DNA from: Elusimicrobia bacterium CG03_land_8_20_14_0_80_50_18
GTDB lineage: Bacteria; CG03
Assembly (NCBI GenBank): GCA_002780705.1
Contig: PEUP01000071.1
Span: forward strand, 263 to 25,291
Direction of reading: 5' to 3'
DNA: 25,029 nucleotides
Part shown: positions 1 to 7,607 of the stretch, piece after piece
Layout of the letters: every line of letters begins with the position of its first letter
Position numbering within the stretch: position 1 is the stretch's first letter
Notes under the pieces: model-generated
What the model saw: only the letters and a program-made list of their open reading frames with translations
Told to the model about the DNA's origin: nothing
Databases searched by the model: none
Program-made: the position numbers and the translations under genes

Positions 1-1183
1 CGCCCTTTTTAAATACTAAATAATTTTGTGACGAATGTCCAACATCGTCATTCTCAAAAAGTGTTTCCGCTTTTTGGCCTATCCAGCCCTCTCTTTTTTT
101 GAGAGCCAGCTCCTTAGCAAGGGCGAGCGCCGCAGAGAGCCTTTCTTTTTTCTGTTCATCCCGCACATCGTCTTTCATGCTGAATGACGCCGTGCCCTCT
201 CTGGGGCTGTATTTAAAAACATAAACGCCGTCAAAAGCAGCGCTTCTTATGAGATTTAGAGTTTGAGCGAAATCGCTGTCCGTCTCGCCCGGAAAGCCGA
301 CTATCACATCCGTCGTGAGGGCAATATCCGGCGCGCTTTCGCGGAGCTTCTCTAAAATTTTCAGATAATCCCCCGACCCGTATTTTCTGTTCATCGCCTT
401 GAGAACGCTGTCGGAACCGCTCTGGACTGGCAGATGAAGATGCCTCGCGAGCTTTGGATTAGCCGCGAATTCGGCAATCAGTCTGCCGGAAATATCCTTA
501 GGGTGCGAAGTCAGGAATCTTATCCTGCGTATGCCGTCAATCTTCGCGGCGCGCGCGAGAAGATCCGAAAAATCCCCGCCGGTCTTTTCATCCCTGTAAG
601 AATTCACATTCTGTCCCAGAAAAACTATTTCATTCGTGCCGGAGGCCGCCAGGCATTCCGCTTCTCTCAGAATATCCTCCGCGGGACGGTATCTCTCGGC
701 GTCTCTTAAAAAAGGCACCACGCAATACGAGCAGTAATTGTCGCAGCCCGTCTGTATGACAACAAATTCGCTCACGCCGCCCCTGCGCGAAACGAAACCG
801 TAACTGCCCCCCTCAAGCGCCGCCGCCCGGCCGCCGGACATAACCTTTTCGGCTATATCTCCTATGCTGAAAAGCTCCGACGGAGCCATGACCGCGCCCA
901 GCCTGGGAAAACGCTTAAAAAGCTCCTCGCCGTATCTTTTGGCCGTGCATCCGGCGAGAATAAAGGCGGCCTCGGGATTTTTCTTCATGGCCAGGCCGAG
1001 ATTAGAGAACATCCTGTTCTCGGCGTGATCCCTCACGCTGCAGGAATTGAATATCACAAGCTCCGCGTCTTCAGGTTTTTCGCTGAACTCAAATCCCCTG
1101 TCCTCCAGAATGCCCCTCATAACGCCGCTGTCGGCGGCATTCATCTGACATCCGAATGTCCGGATGTAGATTTTCGTTTTCAT
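1..1183 (-). CDS. miaB: tRNA-2-methylthio-N6-dimethylallyladenosine synthase MiaB (3' end outside window)
   Basis: Radical-SAM methylthiotransferase that adds the 2-methylthio group to i6A37 of tRNAs. Reading inward from the ATG at 1183, the protein opens with a GCQMN motif, and the three cysteines of the N-terminal auxiliary Fe-S cluster are visible at about C12, C48 (NSCSVR) and C79 (AGCTAKR). The radical-SAM triad is C147-DNY-C151-SY-C154. The window keeps 394 codons and ends inside the C-terminal TRAM domain (about GQKAETLFENDDVG), so only the extreme C-terminus is missing. The QMN and NSCSVR motifs favour MiaB over MtaB or RimO. The segment after the triad (VPFLRDAERYRP) departs a little from the usual VPYTRG-type wording. 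The gene seems monocistronic at its 5' side and has its own close-set promoter. Confidence 0.93.
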   Translation of the reverse strand, partial: MKTKIYIRTFGCQMNAADSGVMRGILEDRGFEFSEKPEDAELVIFNSCSVRDHAENRMFSNLGLAMKKNPEAAFILAGCTAKRYGEELFKRFPRLGAVMAPSELFSIGDIAEKVMSGGRAAALEGGSYGFVSRRGGVSEFVVIQTGCDNYCSYCVVPFLRDAERYRPAEDILREAECLAASGTNEIVFLGQNVNSYRDEKTGGDFSDLLARAAKIDGIRRIRFLTSHPKDISGRLIAEFAANPKLARHLHLPVQSGSDSVLKAMNRKYGSGDYLKILEKLRESAPDIALTTDVIVGFPGETDSDFAQTLNLIRSAAFDGVYVFKYSPREGTASFSMKDDVRDEQKKERLSAALALAKELALKKREGWIGQKAETLFENDDVGHSSQNYLVFKKG

Positions 1184-1190
1184 AGACCAC

Positions 1191-1219
1191 ATTCTACATA
1201 TTTTGACGGACTTTCAAAA
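1191..1219 (-). promoter_or_regulatory. putative promoter of miaB, near-leaderless
   Basis: On the minus strand a TAGAAT -10-like box (1191-1196) lies 17 bases below a weak TTTTGA -35 (1214-1219). Only 7 bases separate the -10 box from the miaB ATG and no Shine-Dalgarno sequence is visible, so the transcript would begin at or next to the start codon. The -35 is poor. The spacing parallels the promoters at 21582-21610 and 21714-21743. Confidence 0.35.
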
Positions 1220-1254
1220 GCAGATAATCTATCCTATAGTATAATCAAGGGCGC

Positions 1255-1644
1255 CTAATATGCGCGGGATTTTTGAGAGAGATAAATGATTGGGAAGTCT
1301 TCAATCTTCCCTTTGATATTTTCATAATAATCTATGCTTTTCTGTTCCACGGATAGCGCCTTACGGTAAACTCCGACCTCATAATGCTCCATGGTCGCGC
1401 TGTCCGTTTTCTTCCCGAGCGCGGCGAAAACGGCTTTGACCCTTTTCAGTATATCGTCCTCCGCCGAAAAGGTATTTCCACCCCTGTCCATAAGCTCAAA
1501 AACACGCTTGTGTTCAAGCTCCGCGTCCGCGAGATAAGTAAATATTTTTTTCAATCCTGTGTTCCGCGATTTAGCGGCGAGATCCCTGTATATTTTTTCA
1601 CCCTCTTCCTCAATAAGTACCGCTTTGCTTATTATATCAATCAC
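1255..1644 (-). CDS. ferritin-like (rubrerythrin/DUF-type) di-iron protein, C-terminally truncated
   Basis: A 129-residue protein of the ferritin-like superfamily. Helix A has IEEEGEKIYRDLA (residues 11-23), helix B the ExxH iron ligand pair E42/H45 in AELEHKRVF, and helix C the third-helix glutamate E100 in VEQKSIDYYENI. The expected fourth helix with a second ExxH is absent: after KGKIED the chain ends in unrelated residues (FPIIYLSQKSRAY) and a TAG. Two of the usual six di-iron ligands are therefore missing. The start is GTG at 1644 with an AGGAG site about 5 bases upstream. I looked in the other frames past the break and found no continuation of helix four, so truncation or deletion is likelier than a single frameshift. 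It may be a decaying gene or a reduced apo-protein; function unknown. Confidence 0.7.
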   Translation of the reverse strand: MIDIISKAVLIEEEGEKIYRDLAAKSRNTGLKKIFTYLADAELEHKRVFELMDRGGNTFSAEDDILKRVKAVFAALGKKTDSATMEHYEVGVYRKALSVEQKSIDYYENIKGKIEDFPIIYLSQKSRAY

Positions 1645-1658
1645 TCAATCTCCTTTTT

Positions 1659-1711
1659 CAGGCTTGCCCACGGCTAAGCCTGTGTCTCAAAAGTCTCTCA
1701 TTGTTATAACA
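1659..1711 (-). promoter_or_regulatory. possible extended -10 promoter and leader hairpin for the ferritin-like gene
   Basis: On the minus strand TGT-TATAAC (1703-1711) forms an extended -10 element with no good -35. It would give a leader of roughly 50 bases. That leader contains a 7-base inverted repeat, CAGGCTT (1659-1665) and AAGCCTG (1676-1682), just ahead of the ribosome binding site. No T-run follows on either strand, so it is not a clear terminator. The rest of the gene-free stretch 1645-1863 shows nothing recognisable. Confidence 0.25.
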
Positions 1712-1863
1712 CTGAATCTGTCCTGAAGTCCATGGAATCAACCAGCCTGTTTGACAATATTTTTTATACCCCTTTCACTGATTTCTTTCCACCTTGACCG
1801 CCGCCGCTGCGCTTAAATAAGATTTATTTTTCGGGGGCCGGCTGTTTTATCATCACCAGACCT

Positions 1864-2778
1864 TCATTCCCATCCCTTCGGAGATTTCCATGTCTTATCA
1901 AACGCAACATTGTCATTGAGCGCCATAACGGGCTCAATAAGAAAAAGCTCTATCGCTTTTGCCGTGACCGACAAAGCGTTCGGCGCGCGCTGGATATCTC
2001 CCCTTTTCAAAAATGCGCTCCAAAGCGTCTGTCTGTCGGATTTTTCATCATAGATTTCATCGGCGAACAAAGGTTTTTCATGAGGAATGACCGTCTTTCG
2101 ATTGTTAAAGGTTTTCTTTATAGCGCTTGCAATATTCATCCCCTTAAATTCAAATTGCCTCGTCATAAGCCAGATATCATAAAAGTCCTTCATTCTGCTG
2201 TTCAATAGACCGAGCTTGATCATAGCTTCAAATTTTTCACTAATAACACTCTCTTGAGGATATCCATTTAAATGCGGTTTGGGGAAATCCAAAATTACCG
2301 GATAATCAATGACCTTGGTCTTTGGATACACGATGTCGCCAAAACCCACATCGATCTGCATCGGAATTTCCGAGCGATCTAAAAAACCGGTGAATTTTAT
2401 TCGAACCCCTTCGTAGTCCGCGTCTTCCTTGATCTTCATCCCTTTGACTGTACGGGAATCAAACTCAAGCCCATCAGGAACCACGCTGGTGTTGCACACA
2501 TCTCTCAGCACTTTTTCGATGGTAGCAACCTCGTTACCAAAACGGGCTAAAAAATCAATATCAAGGGTGGTGCGCCTGTCAGATATCTGCCATACCGCGA
2601 ACAAAAGCGCGCCCTTTAGGATAAATTTATCGGCGTATTTTGATTTGCTGAACCGATAGAGAAATCTTTCCATGCCGTAATACTGCATCACTTCCGCAAA
2701 GGGACGACTTGTTTCTTGCGCCTTATTTTTAAGCCGCGCTTTGATTGAGGCTTTGATATTTTTTATTTCTTTTTTCAT
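1864..2778 (-). CDS. AbiEii/AbiGii family nucleotidyltransferase toxin
   Basis: Toxin half of an AbiE-type (type IV) toxin-antitoxin system. Members are DNA-polymerase-beta-like nucleotidyltransferases that arrest growth, in characterised relatives by modifying tRNA ends. The 304 residues show the family motifs in order: KFILKGALLF (51-60, the G-S/G-type motif I), the metal-binding DID pair D73/D75 in TTLDIDF, an EKFEAMIKLG helix with K183, and the RMKDFYDI motif with D199 (196-203). All key acidic residues are present, so the enzyme looks intact. The start ATG overlaps the antitoxin stop by 4 bases (ATGA), giving translational coupling. Motif I reads LKGALLF where LKGG(T)xL is more usual. 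Family assignment is secure; the target is unknown. Confidence 0.9.
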   Translation of the reverse strand: MKKEIKNIKASIKARLKNKAQETSRPFAEVMQYYGMERFLYRFSKSKYADKFILKGALLFAVWQISDRRTTLDIDFLARFGNEVATIEKVLRDVCNTSVVPDGLEFDSRTVKGMKIKEDADYEGVRIKFTGFLDRSEIPMQIDVGFGDIVYPKTKVIDYPVILDFPKPHLNGYPQESVISEKFEAMIKLGLLNSRMKDFYDIWLMTRQFEFKGMNIASAIKKTFNNRKTVIPHEKPLFADEIYDEKSDRQTLWSAFLKRGDIQRAPNALSVTAKAIELFLIEPVMALNDNVAFDKTWKSPKGWE

Positions 2779-3377
2779 AGCATAGTCTCTATTATCGGTT
2801 TAATAATTCTGTCAACGCGGCAAATTTTAGCGTACTTCATAATATCCGCAGGCTTAATGTGTTTCTCGCCAACAGCGATCTTGAGCGCATCCCTGGCCAC
2901 ATTTATTCCAATTCGATTGCGAAACTTGAAACAGTCAGCGACAGTTTTTGCAAGACTGTAAATTTTAACCGTATGGCCTTCTATATCATGCTGCTCAACA
3001 CCGGCGCTCCAAGTCTTCGGCGAAAACCGATAAAACTTTACAGGCGGATATGTTATTTTATTCGCGCGCGCCCCGGTTGGAATAGCGATATCAACAAGCC
3101 GCGGTATTTCATCCGTAGCCGCATAAAAATACAGAGCCGATAGAAGGCAGATTACTCCTTTTGGCGCTTGAAGCGACGCAATGAGATAATCAGGGTGCGA
3201 GCCTATATTATCTCCGGTAATTTGGTACAGACCTCTGCCGATTTTCTCTATTTTTTCTTCATTCTCAGCCTTCTTGATCCGGTCAGGATGAAATCCGGCT
3301 TTTCGGATCGAAGAAAAACGGGCAACACCACCATGAGTTTTGAAATATTTAATTATTGGATCCGCTTTTCCCCTCAT
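2775..3377 (-). CDS. AbiEi-type antitoxin, winged-helix repressor
   Basis: Antitoxin half of the AbiE pair, 200 residues. The N-terminal 50 or so residues (KYFKTHGGVARFSSIRKAG, then a KIGRGLYQI wing) form the winged helix-turn-helix seen in AbiEi proteins. The middle and C-terminal parts match the antitoxin domain, with a recognisable SLAKTVADCFKFRNRIG segment near residues 141-157. AbiEi proteins neutralise the nucleotidyltransferase without forming a stable complex and repress their own promoter by binding inverted repeats. The start ATG has a GGAGG site upstream, and a consensus promoter plus palindrome lies directly in front (3401-3441). The gene comes first in a two-gene operon with the toxin, the usual AbiE order. 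Confidence 0.88.
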   Translation of the reverse strand: MRGKADPIIKYFKTHGGVARFSSIRKAGFHPDRIKKAENEEKIEKIGRGLYQITGDNIGSHPDYLIASLQAPKGVICLLSALYFYAATDEIPRLVDIAIPTGARANKITYPPVKFYRFSPKTWSAGVEQHDIEGHTVKIYSLAKTVADCFKFRNRIGINVARDALKIAVGEKHIKPADIMKYAKICRVDRIIKPIIETML

Positions 3378-3400
3378 TGCCCCTCCGTATTTTGTGTCAT

Positions 3401-3441
3401 TACTTATACATAAGTATAAACGTTTTGTCCGAGATTGTCAA
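3401..3441 (-). promoter_or_regulatory. AbiE operon promoter with overlapping palindromic operator
   Basis: On the minus strand TTGACA (3436-3441) and TATACT (3413-3418) are separated by exactly 17 bases, close to a perfect sigma-70 promoter. A 16-base inverted repeat, TACTTAT-N2-ATAAGTA (3401-3416), covers the -10 box and the start region. This is where an autorepressing AbiEi antitoxin would be expected to bind. The leader to the antitoxin ATG is about 30 bases and contains the GGAGG site. Confidence 0.75.
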
Positions 3442-3460
3442 TGGCTGTTCGATATGTCGT

Positions 3461-3548
3461 AGGAGGAACATTCCAGTCATTCCGAGGCACCTGCCTGCCT
3501 GTATAAGGCAGGCAACCGCGATATAATCGGGACAGGAATGTCCCTCCT
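3461..3548. repeat. 88-base nested inverted-repeat element (REP/MITE-like), possible terminator
   Basis: The outer arms, 3461-3478 and 3531-3548, pair over 18 bases with two mismatches (AGGAGGAACATTCC against its complement). Inside lies a perfect 8-base hairpin GCCTGCCT/AGGCAGGC with a 5-base loop (3493-3513). The right arm overlaps a further palindrome, GGGACA-N4-TGTCCC (3529-3544), which ties it to the GGGGAC repeats elsewhere in the window. It sits between the end of the long operon and the AbiE promoter, where a folded transcript could block read-through. No T-run follows, so intrinsic termination is not shown. Confidence 0.6.
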
Positions 3549-3558
3549 GCAACTGCAA

Positions 3559-4515
3559 TCAGGCCATTACCCTGAAGTTCATGAAAATATAGATACAGTA
3601 GGTAACGAAAAGCAGAGCGGCCTTCACTCTGGATGGAATCTTTTTCATCCATATGAGAAAGCATAGTTCCCCGAGGAGCAGAGCCATCCAGCCGAAGACA
3701 AAATATGAATTATCAATTTGTATCGGTTTTACGAGCGCGGAAACACCGAGCAGAAAATAAAGATTGAGCGCCTGCGAGCCCACAAGCTCGCCGACGGCGA
3801 TGCCCAGCTCACCCTGACGGGTGGCGCTTATGGATGTGGCGATCTCCGGAAGTGAAGTCCCCACCGCCACTACCGTAACGGCTATGATGAATTCCGATAT
3901 GCCGAGCTCAGCGGCAAAAGCCGAGACCGCCCAGACTATTATCTTGGATGATATGATCAGCGCCGCCAGGGCCTCCGCGAATCTCAAAAATCTGACCGTT
4001 AAATTCCCGTTTCTGATTTTAGGAATAATATATTTTTTGGTTATTTTGGCCGTGAGAAAAAAATAAAGCGCAATTAAACCCAGCAGCAGCAGCGCGGATA
4101 ATCGGCTGATACCTCCCGCAAAGGCAAACATCATAACAAAAGCTCCGAGCGCGAGAAAAGTAAAGTTCAGCGCGAAAAATCGCGCGGATTGGATAACCTC
4201 CGCGTCTGCGCCTGTCGCTTTGTGCCGATTGCCTTCAATCAGCCAGAATATAAACGCCATGGCTATTCCGGTGTTGGCGGCTATGCTGCCGGTGGCGTTC
4301 CCCAGCACAATGCCGGGGTGGCCGGAAAACGACGCTATGACGGTGACAAAAATTTCGGGAGCCGAAGTGCCTATCCCCACGAGCACAACTCCTATAAAAA
4401 CGGGGGGGATTCCGAAATGAGAGGCTATGGCCGCGGAACTGCTGACAAGAACATCAGCTGATTTAAATACCGCGAAAAAACAAATTAAACTGACCGCGAG
4501 ATAAATAAAAATCAT
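3559..4515 (-). CDS. Na+/Ca2+ exchanger family protein (YrbG-like, CaCA superfamily)
   Basis: Inner-membrane cation antiporter with about ten hydrophobic segments in 318 residues; E. coli YrbG has 325. The two alpha-repeat signatures are clear: GIGTSAPE in the first half, followed by LGNATGSIAANTG, and AVGTSLPE in the second half, followed by GELVGSQALN. The two transport glutamates of GTSxPE are present. The second repeat has a glutamate where a GD/GN pair is usual. I chose the ATG at 4515 because an upstream in-frame start at 4599 would add a polar tail before the first membrane segment, whereas 4515 gives TAATG overlap with the previous gene. It is the last gene of the long operon. The transported ion is not shown by sequence. 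Confidence 0.88.
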   Translation of the reverse strand: MIFIYLAVSLICFFAVFKSADVLVSSSAAIASHFGIPPVFIGVVLVGIGTSAPEIFVTVIASFSGHPGIVLGNATGSIAANTGIAMAFIFWLIEGNRHKATGADAEVIQSARFFALNFTFLALGAFVMMFAFAGGISRLSALLLLGLIALYFFLTAKITKKYIIPKIRNGNLTVRFLRFAEALAALIISSKIIVWAVSAFAAELGISEFIIAVTVVAVGTSLPEIATSISATRQGELGIAVGELVGSQALNLYFLLGVSALVKPIQIDNSYFVFGWMALLLGELCFLIWMKKIPSRVKAALLFVTYCIYIFMNFRVMA

Positions 4516-4937
4516 TAAGGCCTGTTCCAAAGTTCTTCGGCGACTTTTATTTGCTCCTCCGCTTTTTTTACATAAGATGAACGCGGGGGCTGAAAACATT
4601 CTATGGCGGTTTTAAACCAGTAATAGGCGTTCTTCGCGTCATTGTCTTCCATTTTTATTTTGTACTGCATCCGAAGAGATTCCTGAAGGAGATCTCTGTC
4701 GTCAGAGGAGCCGAGCTTTGATTCTGACCTCTCAAGCCAGCGGTCAAGAGCCGCCTTTTTAACTTCCGGAGACTCATGCCATTTTAAATACTTCATCCCC
4801 TCGAGATAAGCGCTTCGCGCGCGCAACGACACATCAATGAAGGCCGCGAGATTGAGCAAAAGCCACACGCCCGCCGCAGACAATAACAGCAACCCGGCGC
4901 GCCTGGCGTAAAAAAAACGGCGCTCGGCGGGAATCAT
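4515..4937 (-). CDS. small single-pass membrane protein, function unknown
   Basis: A 140-residue protein I do not recognise. It has one strongly hydrophobic segment near residues 12-35 preceded by several arginines, which predicts a cytoplasmic N-terminus. A helical, charged region follows (about 36-135) with spacing reminiscent of a TPR-like fold, for example AYYWFKTAIECF and KKAEEQIKVAEELW. The start overlaps the MoxR gene stop by 4 bases and its stop overlaps the exchanger start by 1, so the three are translationally coupled. Small membrane proteins accompany many MoxR ATPases, but the usual DUF58 and von Willebrand partners are not here. It could be an adaptor between the ATPase and a membrane target; that is inference. 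Confidence 0.7.
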   Translation of the reverse strand: MIPAERRFFYARRAGLLLLSAAGVWLLLNLAAFIDVSLRARSAYLEGMKYLKWHESPEVKKAALDRWLERSESKLGSSDDRDLLQESLRMQYKIKMEDNDAKNAYYWFKTAIECFQPPRSSYVKKAEEQIKVAEELWNRP

Positions 4938-5914
4938 TTTTCCGGTGCCCTCTCAAGCATGTCTTTGATTATATCATCCGTGCTGATGCCTTCGGCCTCG
5001 GCGCTGAAGTTAACGATGAGCCGATGCCTCAAAACAGGATACGCCACGGCCATGATGTCGCGTTCTTCCACAGAAAAACGCCCGTCCAGCGCGGCGTTTA
5101 TTTTTCCCGCCAGAACAAGAGACTGCGACGCGCGGGGGCCGGCTCCCCATGAAAGCCACTTGATGATTTCAGGATAGCCGTCGGGATGCCTGCTCATTTT
5201 CACCAGCCGGACCGCGTATTCAAGCACACTTGAAGTGACAGGTATCGTTCTCGCAAACTCCTGGATATCCCTTATCTCGTCTCCCGATATAACTGTTTTG
5301 AGTTTTACATTTTCCGGCGAGGTTGTGCGCAGAACTATTTCTCTCTCTTCGGATTCGCTGGGGTAGAAGATGTTGATCTGGGTAAAGAATCTGTCGAGCT
5401 GCGCCTCGGGAAGAGGATATGTCCCTTCCTGCTCAATGGGGTTCTGCGTGCCTATGACAAAAAAGGGGTCATCCAGCCTGTATGTTTTTCCCGCGGCCGT
5501 GATCTGATGCTCCTGCATCGCCTCAAGAAGAGCCGCCTGGGTTTTCGGCGGCGTACGGTTAATCTCGTCGGCAAGTATGATGTTGGCGAAAACAGGGCCT
5601 TTGATAAACCTGAAATTCTTTCTCCCCGAATTCATGTCTTCCTCTATCACATCCGTGCCCGCTATATCGGAAGGCATCAGGTCGGGCGTAAACTGTATCC
5701 TGGAAAACTTGAGATCCAGGACCCGGGCAAGTGAAGAAACCATCATCGTTTTCGCAAGTCCCGGGACGCCGACTATCAGGGAATGGCCTCTCGCGAAAAG
5801 CGCCGTCAGGAGCTGTTTGATAACATCATCCTGACCCACAATCACCTTTGAGAGTTCGCCGCGGATGAGCTCGAATTTATCCGCTATGGATTTGACTTTT
5901 TCCGTGTCCCGCAT
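4934..5914 (-). CDS. MoxR family AAA+ ATPase
   Basis: A cytoplasmic chaperone-like AAA+ ATPase of 326 residues. Walker A is GVPGLAKT (49-56), Walker B ILADEIN with D116/E117, and sensor 1 the NP of GTQNPIEQEG (N158). The helix-2 insert MQEHQIT typical of MoxR is present. MoxR proteins help metallocentre insertion or protein complex assembly, normally with DUF58 and von Willebrand domain proteins encoded next door. Those are absent here; the neighbours are enzyme I upstream (5-base gap) and a small membrane protein downstream (4-base overlap). No strong Shine-Dalgarno site precedes the ATG, which fits coupling to ptsI. Family is secure, client unknown. Confidence 0.93.
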   Translation of the reverse strand: MRDTEKVKSIADKFELIRGELSKVIVGQDDVIKQLLTALFARGHSLIVGVPGLAKTMMVSSLARVLDLKFSRIQFTPDLMPSDIAGTDVIEEDMNSGRKNFRFIKGPVFANIILADEINRTPPKTQAALLEAMQEHQITAAGKTYRLDDPFFVIGTQNPIEQEGTYPLPEAQLDRFFTQINIFYPSESEEREIVLRTTSPENVKLKTVISGDEIRDIQEFARTIPVTSSVLEYAVRLVKMSRHPDGYPEIIKWLSWGAGPRASQSLVLAGKINAALDGRFSVEERDIMAVAYPVLRHRLIVNFSAEAEGISTDDIIKDMLERAPEK

Positions 5915-5919
5915 AAGAT

Positions 5920-7605
5920 TTACTGCGAACAGGAGCCCGCGACGAATTTGGCGGCGAATTCCTTCGCTTCCCTGACAGAAGTCGTCCTGATGATTTTCTT
6001 TATTTTGGGTATGGCTATGGCCGACATGCTGAATGTGTCAAGCCCCAGCCCCATAAGTATTTTGGTAAAGGCGGGGTCGGACGCCATCTCGCCGCAGAGA
6101 GAGACGGGTTTCTGTTTGTTGTGAGCGGCCTCAATGACATATTTGATAATCCTCATGATCGCGGGGTTACCCTGGTCATAAACATAATCCACATTCTCGT
6201 TCATCCTGTCAGCGGCAAAAGTGTACTGGATAAGGTCATTGGTTCCAATGCTGAGAAAATCGGCTTCCTCCGCTATCAGATCCGCCGCGACGGCCGCGGC
6301 CGGCACCTCTATCATGGCCCCGACCTGTATCCGGTCATTGAAGGGCAAGCCTTCCTTTGCCAGATCCCGCTTGACCTCGCCAATGATGATCTTCACTTTT
6401 TTCATCTCCGAGGCATTGGTGATCATAGGAATCATAATCTTAAGATTGCCCGCAGCGGAAGCCCTGAGCAGCGCCCTTATCTGAGTCTTGAACAGCTCCG
6501 GCATCCTGAAACACAGCCGTATGGACCTGAGCCCCATCATCGGGTTCTGCTCCGGCGGGAGCTTGACGGCATCCGCGAGCTTATCCGCGCCAAGGTCTAT
6601 TGTTCTGATGATCACAGGATAAGGCAGCATCTTCTCACACACCGTTTTATACTGCGCGTGCTGCTCCTCTTCGCCGGGCGGCGTTTCGGAATTTATGAAC
6701 ATGTACTCGCTGCGGTAAAGGCCTATGCCCTCCGCGCCGTGAGCGAGCGCCGTCCCTATTTCCTCAGCTATCTCAATATTGGCCTCCATGCCGAAAACCG
6801 TCCCGTCGCTGCTGGCGGCGGGCATATCCATGAGTTTCTGAAGAGAATGCTGTTCGTCCTGGTAGCGCTTCCTTTCTCTCTTATAGTTCATCACCGTCTC
6901 TTCATCGGGGTCAGTGATAACTATGCCGTTCTCCCCGTCAACGATGATGTCCTGTCCGGCCTCGGCGATGGCCGAAAAATTTTTGAGGGCGCTCACGGCG
7001 GGTATTTCCAGTGCCCTGGCCACAATGGCGGTGTGAGAGGTCTTGCCTCCCGTGTCCGTCACAAAAGCCCTGATGCTGTTGCTCTTCATGTGAGTCGTGT
7101 CAGCTGGGGTGATGTTGTAAGCCACAAGCACCGAATCGGGGGGGATGTCTTCCCAGAGGACTTTATCGTCAATATCCATGAGATTAGACATAACCCGTCT
7201 TCCCAGTTCCGACACATCGCGCGCCCTTTCCTTCAGGTAATCGTTTTTTATCTTCTTAAATTCCGAGATTATTTTGTTCAGCTGCATTGAAAACGCGAAT
7301 TCCGCGTTCACCCTCTGGTCTTTGATGAGCGTTTCTGTTTCATTTATCAGCATCTTGTCTTCAAGAAAAAGACGGTAACCGGCGAATATACCGCTCTTTT
7401 TGCTGCTGAGAGCTTTTTTCACCTGGTCCTCTACAAGGAGCATCTCTTTGCGGGTATCGTCCACCGCCTTTCTGAAACGCGCGAGTTCGTTCTTCACCTC
7501 ATTGGGCAGGATACTCCTGCGATGCACCTTCTGAACCGCCCTCTTCAGCAGATAGGCCTTGCCTATGGCTATGCCCGGCGAAAGAACTGTTCCTTTATAG
7601 ACCAT
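5920..7605 (-). CDS. ptsI: PTS enzyme I (phosphoenolpyruvate-protein phosphotransferase)
   Basis: First enzyme of the phosphotransferase system: takes phosphate from PEP and passes it to HPr in the cytoplasm. The 561 residues match the usual length (575 in E. coli). The phosphorylated histidine is H191 in GGKTSHTAIVAR. The PEP-binding barrel carries GLYRSEYMF (about 295-303), MGLRSIRLC, FLSIGTNDLIQYT (450-462) and the acid/base cysteine C504 in LCGEMASDP. No GAF domain precedes it, so this is not the nitrogen-type PtsP. The ATG has GGAG 7 bases upstream and lies 2 bases after the HPr stop, so HPr and EI are co-expressed. Everything needed for activity is visible. Confidence 0.96.
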   Translation of the reverse strand: MVYKGTVLSPGIAIGKAYLLKRAVQKVHRRSILPNEVKNELARFRKAVDDTRKEMLLVEDQVKKALSSKKSGIFAGYRLFLEDKMLINETETLIKDQRVNAEFAFSMQLNKIISEFKKIKNDYLKERARDVSELGRRVMSNLMDIDDKVLWEDIPPDSVLVAYNITPADTTHMKSNSIRAFVTDTGGKTSHTAIVARALEIPAVSALKNFSAIAEAGQDIIVDGENGIVITDPDEETVMNYKRERKRYQDEQHSLQKLMDMPAASSDGTVFGMEANIEIAEEIGTALAHGAEGIGLYRSEYMFINSETPPGEEEQHAQYKTVCEKMLPYPVIIRTIDLGADKLADAVKLPPEQNPMMGLRSIRLCFRMPELFKTQIRALLRASAAGNLKIMIPMITNASEMKKVKIIIGEVKRDLAKEGLPFNDRIQVGAMIEVPAAAVAADLIAEEADFLSIGTNDLIQYTFAADRMNENVDYVYDQGNPAIMRIIKYVIEAAHNKQKPVSLCGEMASDPAFTKILMGLGLDTFSMSAIAIPKIKKIIRTTSVREAKEFAAKFVAGSCSQ

Positions 7606-7607
7606 AT

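Noticed and set aside
434..709. Plus-strand open frame of 91 codons
   Set aside because: Antisense to miaB, which reads through the whole region with its cysteine motifs intact.
1203..1245. Plus-strand promoter from TTGACG (1203-1208) and TATAAT (1240-1245)
   Set aside because: The spacer is 31 bases and no plus-strand gene follows.
1751..1770. Plus-strand TTGACA (1751-1756) with TATACC (1765-1770)
   Set aside because: The spacer is only 8 bases and no gene lies downstream on that strand.
3404..3664. Minus-strand open frame of 86 codons near the AbiE promoter
   Set aside because: It crosses the end of the exchanger gene, the inverted-repeat element and the AbiE promoter; its amino acids come from repeat sequence.
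6121..7290. Long plus-strand open frame of 389 codons
   Set aside because: It lies wholly antisense to ptsI, whose product has every expected motif; the composition is that of a mirrored coding frame and shows no domain.
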